The notes under the pieces were generated by a model. It was not told where the DNA came from. It ran no database searches and worked only from the letters and a program-made list of their open reading frames with translations. Positions 23,106 to 33,690 of a DNA stretch of 64,000 nt are shown here, in pieces. Source of the stretch: Antilocapra americana (taxonomy: Eukaryota > Chordata > Mammalia > Artiodactyla > Antilocapridae); the NCBI GenBank assembly GCA_007570785.1, contig ML660201.1:44912473-44976472 (forward strand). Direction: 5' to 3'. How positions within the stretch are numbered: the stretch's first letter is position 1; the number at the start of each line of letters is the position of its first letter. The position numbers and the translations under genes are program-made.

Positions 23106-24006
23106 CTTCCCTCTCCTGCAACAGTGAAAGGCCTCTGCCCTCCTCGTGGAGTCTAATCAGGGCTGGGCTGGAATGGGCTCTTCACGCAGCGCTAGGTTAC
23201 CACGCTCTGCTAAACTCCAAGGGTCTCTGGGAAGGCATGAGGCTGAGGCCTTCTCTAGGACAGGCTATTGGGCACGTGGACAACATAGCCCACAGGGACC
23301 CAAATAGGGTTCCCCTCAGAGTCCCCAACCTCAACACAGCATTAAGGGGGACACCTGGACACACCTGTCTAGGCCTTGGGAAAATCAGGGCTGCACAGGC
23401 CCTCGGGGCCATTTATCCCTCCCCTGCCGCCAGGCCCTGAGGCCTGCAAACCTTCCAACAAGAGGCAAGTGGAACTTCTGGCCTGTGTGCTCTGAGTGAG
23501 TCCAAAAGCCAGAAACACAAGCTACTGGGCAACAAGTACGGCGTGGTGATTTGGTAAGTGGGCTGCACCGGCCGTTTACTTACCTCTCGGGAGCTCACAG
23601 GCCAGCCCACAGAAGGAAGAGGAAACTCCCCACGGGAGCTCTGTTCTAGGCACACGTCCTCTCATTTCAGCCTCCCGGGAAGGGATTCTCCCCCCACCTC
23701 CCATCCTGTGGGACACGAAGCAGAGACTTACTGGTAAGTCTTAGCGGGAAGGGATTTCCTGCCTCCAGCGCTTCCACTCCTGTCACTGGGGTGGTGTCCT
23801 CTTTGGTCCCATGGCTGGCCAGTATCTGGAGTCCCACCAGGCCCCTGTAAGCCTGGAGGTGGAATTCTGGGCATGGGAACTGAGTCTAGACCCACTGAAG
23901 GATGGGGATCAAGGAGTGCTGAGGACGGCTCAAGTGAGGTTGTTAGAGGAAGCACACTAATTGAAACCACCCACCCTGGCCAGGCACCATAGTAACCATT
24001 TGCATG
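23106..24006. other. Single-copy DNA, no gene seen
   Basis: GC-richer than the left block. No SINE, LINE or exon was recognised. Confidence 0.5.
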
Positions 24007-24392
24007 AGTTGTTTTACGACAGGAGGTCCTGCCAAGGAACACAGAACGGAAGAGTTGGGGGAAAGGTCAAAAGGAGACCACATGACCAACCACCTCCCAG
24101 AATCCTTCTCTCTAACATCCATCTTGGCTAAACAAGGCGTGCACCACCAGGAAGTACTCTGACTCCAAATGATTGGCTAAGGACAACCCGGAAACTAATC
24201 CCATCACCATAAAACCCCAGACTGCAACTGTGTGGCAGAGCTGTTCCGCCTTCCCTTACTGCTCCCCACCCAGGTGCCCTCTCCCACTAAAATCTCCTGC
24301 TTTGTCAGCACATGTGTCTCCTCAGACAGTTCATTTCCGAGTGTTAGACAAGAGCCGTTTCGGGCCCTGGAAGGGTTCCCCTTCCTGCAACA
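24007..24392 (+). mobile_element. ERV1-type solo LTR
   Basis: LTR-like unit with a TATA-like cataaaaccccag (about 24209), a weak poly(A) signal variant (actaaa, about 24288) and an R/U5 with cgagtgttagacaagagcc, ending in CA. No internal retroviral sequence adjoins it. It differs from the LTR at 22690-23105. The family name was not determined. Confidence 0.6.
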
Positions 24393-27300
24393 GGGTGACC
24401 AGCTTCGGTGGAGGAGAGGGAGAGAAGGGCAACGCCACCGGGGGAGAACAAGGGGCAGGAAGTGCCTGTGGGTTGGGCTCGGGCTCTGAGGACACCTGCT
24501 GAGACAGGGCAACGGCTGGACTTCTAGCCCGTTTTCAGTGGGCTCTCTGTGGGGGTGGGCGAGGTCCTGCCTCGTCAAGCTTAGCCACATGCAACAGCTC
24601 GGAGCAGGATGGACTGGGTGGACAGGCAGGCAGGGGATGTGTGGTGCCTCCTCTGGCACCAGGCAGCCCCAATCCTGGGCCAGTGTCTGGCAGCCTCTTG
24701 CTCTGCTCAGACAGCAGGAGGCCTGAGAGAGGCGACAGGTTCAAATCCTGACACCAGCATCCTTCATCTGTGTGGCCTTGGGCGGGTATCCACCTGCACA
24801 GCAAGAGTACTTGGCGCCAGGGTGACTCCGCACCAGAGACACGGACGACAAAGGCCCGTGGGGATGCCCAGGCCTGAGCCTTCCCCTCCCCTTGCCATTA
24901 CCTTGCCCCAGATGGCAGATTGGGAAACAGCCTGGCTCGGTACCCTGATTGGCCCAAGGCCATGGAAGTCTGCACCAGAAGCTGCCTAGCTTCCTGCCCC
25001 TCGGTGTCCTGGGCCCGCAGGGAAAACCAGGCAGGCAATGGGCTCGAGGCAGAGGTAAAGAACAGACCTGCCCCAGGGAGGCCTGCCTGTGAGTGTTCAG
25101 CTCTGTCCCCGCTTTACCCCATCCTCATTTCAGCCCTCCATCCTCACACCCTCCCTGTCCTTGGGCACAACACCCACTCTGGGCACTGCCGCCATCTCAG
25201 AAGCCTTCATCCACCCCCGAGTTCACTGGGCCCAGGGCTGCTGCAGGGAGGCGTGGGCAGGGACATGGAGGCCAGTGGCTCCTTTATTCCATCCAGCTCA
25301 AGTGCAGCAGGGCCAGGCTGGGAGTACAACTTGAGGGAAACTGTAACTACCATGGGTCGGCCTGACCCCAGGCCGATGCCCAGAGGCAGCGTGGGTCTCC
25401 AGGGCAGGAAAAAGGGCACGTGTCCCCAGTGTATCTGCTACCACTGAGGATAGGACCCCCTCAGAACCCCAAAGATGTGAGAGGAATGTGAAGCAAGTGA
25501 CAGAGAGGCAGAGGGGAAGAGAGGAGAGGAGTCAGGATGCTGAGCAGGGGCTAAGCCAAGACTCCCGGCCGCCTAATGTCTGGACCAGGCCTGGAGCCCA
25601 AGGCCCAACCCACCTCCAGTCATTGATCCCAGCCAGGTGGGCAGAGAGGCCCAGGTGCAGAGAGAAGGAAACAGAGAGGGCAAGAGTGCCCTGGCAGGTT
25701 GCTGTGATCTGGTCTATGTGAGTGCTGGATGCTAAGGTAGGGGAGGTGTGGTCCTTGGGCTCTGTGTGGGTGCCCCCCAGCATGTGTGTACTGGGGTGCC
25801 CCATCTGCCCCTGCATCACCCCAGGTTTTAGATCTGTGACACATGTGTTACACAAATGGGATCCATCTGCACCAGCAGCAACAACCTCCCCCCAACCACA
25901 GGCTTGATCCACTTCCCATGCCAGCTTCCACATCCACCTCGTTGGGGTCCTGCGCATGCAATCAACTGTGGGTATTTCGGGTCACCCAGTACCTCCCCCC
26001 CATTAAGGATTCTTGCTAGGAGGACGCTTATGAGCAGAGGGACATACCCAGGGAGTGCATCAAGGCCCCTCTGGGAGTGCCATGCACGTCCGCTGCTAGG
26101 ACCATGGATGTTCTGTGGCTCTGGGCCTTGGCTCCTCACCTGTAAAACAAGGAACAACACCACGCACATCTCATAGGGTCAGGAGAATAAAAGGCAGTGG
26201 GAGACTGCCCAGAAGGCCAAGCTCAGTGTTGTCTGGGGCATAGCAAGAGCTGTGTTTCTTGGGTTTCTTTTGGGGTTGCTAAAATTGTCATGTGCCTGTT
26301 CTGTCCCCCAAGGGGCTAGGCCAGCTCAGTGTGGGGTCCCACTGCTGGCAATGCACCCCCCCTACAAACCACCAAGGAGGGACTTCCTAGGATGAGGGTC
26401 TTTCTGTGGAAGGCTGCCCAGGGCTGCTTTGCACTGGTTCAGAGGCAGCCAGGTGCTTATCTCCTAAGGGCTGGAGGTCTCTGTGCATCTCCCCCTGGGT
26501 TGATGTGAGGTGACCCAGTATCCGAGGGTAAAAACCCTTCCACACCTGAGGTCACAATGCCCCAAACCAAACCCAGGTCAGGGCCCTCTGGGTGTGGGGG
26601 CTCCCAGGGGCTGCGGTGGTGGGGCCGACCCAGCTGTGCCCGTCTGTCCTCCTGTTCTGCCACAACAAAGCCCCCAGGGGCTCCTATCTGCACCAGTGTT
26701 CATGCTCACTGGCTCCTCCCCCTGGCCCTGGAGCCTTTCCCTGCACAATCCAGACCCTTATCCCTGCCCAGCATGGCCCAGGCTAAAGAGTACTCAGAAC
26801 CCCTGAAGCTGGTCATGGGCAAAAAAGGCTCTCAAAAGCACCCCTGGGCTTGCCAGATGAATTCCAAGGCTCCCAGGTTGCCCCCCACCCCGCTACCTTC
26901 CATTTGCAGAAAATATTCTGCAAATACTTTCCAGAAAAGCCTCTGGCTGGTTCTGGGTCAAATTTACTGCCCTGGACATTAGGGCAGAAAGAGGAGATCC
27001 AGGGTTCATCTCCCAGACCAGTCCCTGGTCCCAGCAGCACTGTGAACACAACAATCCTCAGTGATACAGAAGGGGAGGGCTGCAGGGCTGAAGTGAACGC
27101 AGTAGGGCAAGGACCAGTAGGCTTCCAGCCCAGAAGATAGATCTCCTCACTCCTTCATCCTCCCCCTCCCTCCTCCTTCTACAGTCCAAGAATTGGGTTC
27201 TTCTCTACACTCCCAAAGGTGATACTGTCTTTTCAGATGGAACCATCATGAAAAGCCAGTAAGCAGTGTGCAGAGGTGTCCCTGGTAGGGAGATACCGAG

Positions 27301-27427
27301 ACCAGTGTGCCCAGGCCCAAGAGAGGGCCTAACCAGCTCCAGGGACTCACAGAAGGGACATATCATTATTCCTGCTCATCAGTTTGCTTGTTTTAGACTT
27401 AATAATTTGTTCAGAAATGTATATTGA
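24393..27427. other. Intergenic, old MIR remnants
   Basis: Contains MIR-like pieces at about 24742-24800 (tgtggccttgggcgggtatc) and 26110-26260. Otherwise single-copy, with only GC-driven open frames. Confidence 0.5.
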
Positions 27428-27613
27428 GCCCCACTGAGCGCCACTGCCTGCAATGTGGGAGACCCAGGTTCAATCCCAGGGTTGGAAAGATCCCCTGGAG
27501 AAGGAAATAGCAATGCACTCCAGAATTCTTGCTTGGAGAATTCCATAGACAGAGGAGACTGACAGGCTACAGTCCATGGGGTCACAAAGGGTGCCACATG
27601 ACTGAACAACTAA
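27428..27613 (+). repeat. Bov-tA SINE
   Basis: tRNA head remnant, then a BovB-derived body (ctggagaaggaaatagcaat) ending aacaactaac. Confidence 0.87.
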
Positions 27614-29579
27614 CACACACGAGCGCCAAGGTAGGGAGGTGGGGTAAGTGAGCAGCCTGGGGGTTTCTGACAGTTTGGGGATACCAACTTTTAGCTGGCC
27701 AGAGGGACCCAGAGCTTTCCTCCACCCAATGGGTTTGTTCTGTTCTCTGCCAGGCACCCAAAGCCCCTCTGGGCAGACAGTGCTCTGGACACAGTTCTGA
27801 GAACCCTGCATTCAAACCCTCCCTGGGCCACTTCCTAGCGGTTATGCCTTTGAACTGGTGCTCTTTCCTCTCTGGGCACTGCCTCCCTCTGGAAGAGGAG
27901 GACAAGGTAATGCCTGGTCCCCAAGGTTGAGGGGACAGGACAGAGGCCATGCAGACAGCTCCTGGGACATGGAGAGTGCCCAGTGATCCAGCACCCCAGT
28001 GGATTTCCCCTCCCACCCTGTGCAGGAAGCTGAAGACAGGGTCAGGACTCCGTGCTCGCTCTCCTTGATGAAACCAGCCCAAAGTCCACTCCTCCAGGCC
28101 TTGATTTCCCCAGCTGTGAAGAGGCAAGACAGAATTACAGGCGCCCTGCCATGGCACAGAACGTGAACAAGAAATGCCCATTTCACTCCATGCCCAATGA
28201 AGCCCAGCTCCTTGCTCCCGGAGGGCATCAGGTTTTCCCACCAGGTAAGACAGCCAGATGCCTGCCTAGCCCGCAGGCACAGGGGCGGGGTCTGGGTGGC
28301 AGAGGGTGGGGTGGGGACAGAGCCCTTCCGAATCCTCTGCCCTCTGAGTGACCCTAGATTATCTCCTCCAGACAGCTCCTTCCGCCAGCTCTGCCCTCTG
28401 GCTACTGCTTATCTCCCTGATAAATGGCCCCACTGTCCTGCCAGAGGAAGAGCTGTCTGTGTCCTTCAGAGCCCTCGTGGCTCCGGCAGGGCCCGGTCGG
28501 TGAGGACCTGGGCCTTGGCACGTCGGCACGGAGGCCGGAGATCCCAGGCCAGTGACCCAAGTCTTGCCAGGTGGGTTGGGGGCTATGGCCCCAGGAAGGC
28601 GGCTGTCTCGCTGCCAGCTATCTTTCTGGGGGAACTCTGGTCTGAAGCGTGAGAAAGGCCAGGTCTTGGTGAGTTTGAGAAGGCAAGGCCCTGTTCTCAT
28701 AAGGCACTCACCATCCTCTCCTAGGGCTCCCAGCCCCAGCATGCCCCCCACCTGACACGCGCATAGCAGCGGGACACCGCAGCCGTGACCTGGCAGCAGA
28801 GACAGGCTGCTTTGATCCGTACATGACCCTAATGTGACCGTCGGCAGACACTGGCTGGGCGCTGGATCCCGCGTACAGGCTTTGAAGAGGGGCAGACATA
28901 AGCAGGGACATGGCTGCTGGGTCCTCTGGGGCCTCCCAGCTAGAAGAGCTGCCTGAAGACTGGTCCTGGGGAGGGGCGGGGGCGACTGGCCCAGGCCCCC
29001 AGCAGAACGACCAGAGTCTCCAGGGCCCCGCAGGACAGGGTCAGGTTGCGCCCCTTTGCTGACAGAGATGGGCTCAAAGAGCACACATGGAGGAAATGTC
29101 TTCCCTTCCCTTTGGTCCACAGCTGAACGTGGGTCCATTGATCGAGCGCTTCCTCTGGCTTCAGCCTGACGCTGATACAAGCAAAGGCAGGCTGTCTGTC
29201 AATGGCCAGATCCGCAGTGTTCAGCCAACCCTTGGCACGTAGCTGACTCTGAAGAAATGTCTGTTGATGAATGAATCTTGGCTCCACACACATCTTTGAT
29301 ACTCTAGGTTCTGGCATCCAAATATAATGTTTCATTGAAAAAAAATTCTGCACCAATTTGATGCTGAGGTAGCTCCCAACACATGGCCAGGGTCACTGCT
29401 ATTGCCGTTCACTTCAGAGCTGCCCTGAACTGGCTGTTGCCAATGACTCTGGGGACTGGGCGTGGGGGTGGTTACCTTTTAGGGTCCAAGGTAATCATCT
29501 TTGCATCATCGGGTATGAGAATGCATTTCACTCTTACTAGCTGATGTCTGTGCCTGAACTTAAATTTCTATTAACAGAA
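27614..29579. other. Intergenic, no gene supported
   Basis: A MIR-like piece lies at about 27780-27900. The region 28750-28910 has low repeat content with CTTTGAT and TAATGTGACC motifs. Long minus-strand open frames at 27582-28241 and 28359-29180 were judged non-coding. Confidence 0.5.
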
Positions 29580-30080
29580 ACACTGGTTTTTACATTTACT
29601 CATCAGTCAACATACATTGACTAAGCTCATGCTCTGGGCTCATATGGGGTGAGACCGTGGGATCCAGCGGTGGCTATGAGAAACCCGGCCACTCTGGGTC
29701 CTGGGGGCCACCATCAGTGGAACTGGCACACGATTAATTACAGGGTACATGAGTGCTCTGAGGAGCAGTGTAGGGGGCTACAGGGACAGGCGCCAGGGGG
29801 CTGTCTTGATCTGGAGCCTGGGAAAGCTACCCAGAGAGAAAGCTGGGAAGCCAACTCTAAAGAGTGAGTAGGCGTCAGCAAGTGAAAAGGAAGGGGAGTT
29901 TTCCAGACAGAACAACCTGGGCAAAGGCCAGATGGCCAGAGAGGTCATTTAACCCTGAGTGCTCCCTGCAGCCGAGTTCCCGGGGAGGCTGGACCAGAGC
30001 ACACAGGCCGTCTGGAGGCCAGCAAAAGGGAGGCATGGCAGGTCAAGCAGAACGAGCAGGAGGCCAGAGGAGACTTTGAG
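29580..30080 (-). mobile_element. L2 LINE 3' fragment (reverse)
   Basis: Reverse-oriented L2-like order: cattgactaagctcatgctc, then ggtggctatgagaaaccc, then gggcaaaggccagatgg. Highly diverged. Confidence 0.6.
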
Positions 30081-31400
30081 AGGTCCCTTTCTGCTGCTGG
30101 AAGTCGGTGATGTAGGATTTCACAAAACCGAAGTCTGGAGTCAATCTCGCTGATATGGCCAGGGAGGCAGGGTTTTTTTTATTGCTCTCTGTCATCTCCT
30201 CCTGCTTGTCCAGACCACTGGCTCTCGGAGGCAGGGACCGGTCGATGTCTAATTCATTTCTGAGAGCCCAGCAGCCATCACAGGGCCAGACATACGGCAA
30301 GGGATAAACAGAAGCCTCCTGAGTGAGGGCGAGCACCGACCTGGAGCCCCACCCGTCTGCCCAGCATGGCCCGTGGAACTGCCCGCCAGGCCCTGACTCT
30401 ACCCACTGGCTCGTGTCCTTGGCCGAGCAGGGCCGGGCCCTGCAGGACGTGCTGGACATCAGGTCACACATCCAGGAAGCGGGCTCCGTGCCTTTCCTCA
30501 CGCTCCCACGCTGGCTGCCAGCCGGGGAAGCTCCAGCCCGGAAGCCCTCCCAGCATCAGGCTCAGGACTGCAGGCACCACACTGGGGCCAGATGAGACCC
30601 AGCCTTGGCGGGCTGCAGAGGCCCAGAGTCCTGCCTGCCGAGACCACCTGGGGCCCTGGCGTCACCTCGCATAGCCGAGGCGGAGATAAGAGGTCCCAGG
30701 TCAGGTAGAGGTCAGAATGCAGGGAACCTTGGGTGGAACTGGAAGGGAACAGCACAGCCCACGCAGGGAGAACTGCCCACCAGGTAACAGTGGGCCAGCT
30801 CAGCACAGGCAGACAGGAAGCAGTGAGCTCTCTGTTCCGGAGGTGTGCAAGCAAGACCAGAAGTTGGAAGAACCCCCAGGTCCTCTCTCCGCCCTGCTGA
30901 AAGAACCCCTCACCAAGCATCCTCTCTCCAAGGAGCCCCAAAAGCCACCCCTCCTGCTCCCAGGGGACCACCACCGTGGCTGTGTGGCCTCGGCACCCAC
31001 CCCACCAATCTCACTTGCCTCTTCTGTGACACAGGCGTGGGCGAGCTCCGGAGGTGTTTCCCTTCCATTCTCTGCTCTCAGCACCACACAAGGATCACAT
31101 TTATGCTCGACATCCATAATGATTTTCTTCTAAAACAAAAACATGAAAAGTTCCAAACCAATTAGTGAAAGCACAGGAAGGCACCTTAATTTCAGGACAC
31201 AAAGAAATACCATCAGGCTCCCATGTTTTCCTTGTGGTAAAACAGATTGCTTCTTCAAAGGCCCTAGGCTGTCTGCAAGAGGGGGGAGGCCAGTGTGGGA
31301 AGTCCCAGGACCCCCTCCTCTGCCCCCACACCCCTTTGTACCTATATCGGAGCCCTCAGGGTGGGGCCATGGGTCCAGCTCTGATTCTGCTCGCTTGTGC
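30081..31400. other. Intergenic, possible conserved stretch
   Basis: No gene. The 31085-31270 part is AT-richer and non-repetitive, with RUNX-like tgtggtaaaa and TCF-like cttcaaag words. Confidence 0.4.
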
Positions 31401-31410
31401 ACACGCGCGT

Positions 31411-31441
<31 letters not shown>
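31401..31441. repeat. (CA)n microsatellite
   Basis: Alternating purine-pyrimidine run beginning CGCGTGCG and followed by about 14 CA units. Confidence 0.95.
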
Positions 31442-31448
<7 letters not shown>

Positions 31449-31574
31449 TCTACTCCCAGGATCACAGGCCTCCTCTCCCCTTGTACTTCTGATGAAATCC
31501 AATCCCTGAGCATGATTGACTAGGCCCCTGGATCTGAACAAACCAATGCCTCCACCCACTTCTTGATGTCCCTC

Positions 31575-31885
31575 CCTCACTCTCTGCTCCTGGCCTTTTC
31601 ACTTGATGTTCTTTCCTCCTGGAACTCTTTTCCCCTGGCTAAGGACATATGCTTCCTTTGGGACTCAGCTTATATACCCCTTCCTCCAGGAAGCTCTCCC
31701 TGACCTCATCAAGGGTCCCCAGGGCCACTTGGGAACACCCCCTGCCACAGGCCTGCTCATTCTGACATGTACTTCCTGGTCACATATGTGTCACTTCCAT
31801 TGCCACTCAGTGTCTCAGAGCTCAGCACAAGGCCTGGCACAGAGAAAGTGTCCAGAAAGTGTTTGATGAATGAATGAATGATCCC
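31575..31885 (+). mobile_element. L2 LINE 3' fragment
   Basis: Typical L2 end: ctccaggaagctctccctga, then caaggcctggcaca, then gatgaatgaatgaatg. Confidence 0.75.
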
Positions 31886-33690
31886 CCAAGTGCCCTCAGA
31901 ATAACATACAGGCCTTAACTAGATATTCTGGTTCTAAGCTTGTTGTCAAACCCCAGGAGGACACAGCCTCACCCTGAACCTCGATGTAGGTCTGAGACTG
32001 GGACTTCCTGCACCCTGGGGTGGGAGGGTGTGTGGGCTCAGAATTCTTTCCTAATGTGGTCCTGTTATTTAGGGATGGGCCAACCAAGAGCCCTCTGAGC
32101 AGGAAGCAGGAAGGAGAGCTGGGCCTCTGTTCTCCTACCCAATCCCCAATTTGGAGGACATACAGCCTGTAATTTGGAAGGCTAATTCTGTCCAGGGTTG
32201 GAAGGGAGAGCTCTGTGTGCTGAATGATGCCACGCCCTCCCAGGGGAGGAAGCGTCCTCTCCTCTGCTCTCAAGCATAGGCCATGCTGCTCCAGTGGACC
32301 CCAAGGCCTGGGCGGAGCCCCCAGAGCACTGGGTAGACAGCCCTCAGCCAGAGGAGAAGGAGAGAGGGAGACCCTGGGGTCCAGTCCCCTTGGCCACTGA
32401 CTGCCCAGACAGGGCTTACCTTTGTCAGTGGGCCTCAGACACCAAAAAGGACTAGCAGGGGGTCAGCAAGGACCAGGGTCCAAGAGTTCCCCAGACAGCC
32501 ACTCCAGAGAAATAGCAGGGAGATGGGGACTATGAGGACCTGGCTCAGAAGCCACATTCCCCAGCGACTCCTCACTCCTGCTGCTATCTGAGCCCAGTCA
32601 CAGAGTCACTCAACATCCCTCCAGCATGGTGGGCCAGCATGCCGTTTCCAGCCACTGGACACTGTTCACCTCCTCCCCTGTGAAGCCTTCTCTGACCACC
32701 AGGCTGGATCAAGAGCCACTTCTGGACTCCCATTGTGCTTCCCACTTCATGGCACTGGGTGTTCTGCCTTGGAGGCGCCTCCCCTTCAGAATATGGGCTC
32801 AGAGTATGGACCTGGTTGTGGTCACCTTGGTGGTCCAGAGCACTGCTCAGGGACTGGTTTGATCAGAGATGGTTTGCCAGGGCGGGCAGAGAGGCTGCCC
32901 CACTGACTGCTGTGTGGCCTTGGGCCAGAAGCGGCACTTCCCTGGGCCTCGGTCTGCCTCTCTGTGGACCACACACACGGCAGGACTTCAGTACTCAGTG
33001 AACACGTGGGCGAATGAAGGAGAAGCTGGTCTAGATTCAAATCAAACCCTCAGCAGTTTCTCTCCTCACTCAGGCTACAAGGCTCTCTGCCCAGGTACAT
33101 GCCAGCAGAGACTGGCATTGGCCTTGGGATGAAGTAGACAGAAGGCCCAGGGGGTAGTCACAGCAGGCAGGACCTGCAAGGGAGCTGACAAGCTGGAACA
33201 CCAATGGTGATGGGGGACAGAGCCTTGAGGGGTGGGCATAAAGACTTCCGGGTGACAGGTGAAGTCCCCATCCCCAAACGCACCTGGTGTTTGAGGACCC
33301 CAGCCTGCCTGAGGGCAGCACCCCGGCCCCAACTCACCCACACCCCAGCAGCTTCTCCCAAAACTTCTGCTCGGCTCTAACCGTCTGTCACCGGGGCTGG
33401 TGATTCACACGCTCCGCTCCTCTTTCCTCTTCCTGACTAATTATAACTCCTGCATGTTTTTCCCCCTGGAAAAAAATGTCTTCTTAAAAAAATATATCCC
33501 CAAGACAGCAGTAATTAACTTAGTGAGCGCCAGTGTGCAATTCAGACAGACTCTGAGGATGGGAAGGTCCCAGGTGTGGGGAGAGGTCTTCTGTCCAACA
33601 GCGGAAGGGACGTGGGTAAGACGTGGGTGAACATGGGACACTTCAGGCAGCAGCAGCTCAGCCTATCCCCCACGCCACCTATCGTGACTC
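31886..33690. other. Intergenic with L2 and MIR pieces
   Basis: L2-like at about 32640-32790 and MIR-like at about 32890-33030. 33430-33545 is an AT-rich, non-repeat stretch with two TAATTA-type words. No gene. Confidence 0.45.

Noticed and set aside
23197..24659. Short open frames between the two LTRs
   Set aside because: They are overlapping frames in both strands with no recognised domain; several run into the LTR.
27582..28241. 219-codon open frame on the - strand
   Set aside because: Overlaps a Bov-tA SINE and a MIR remnant; no protein family recognised.
28359..29180. 273-codon open frame on the - strand
   Set aside because: Lies in GC-rich DNA, has no recognisable domain, Pro/Ser/Arg-rich composition and no splice or promoter context; the length is explained by low stop-codon frequency.
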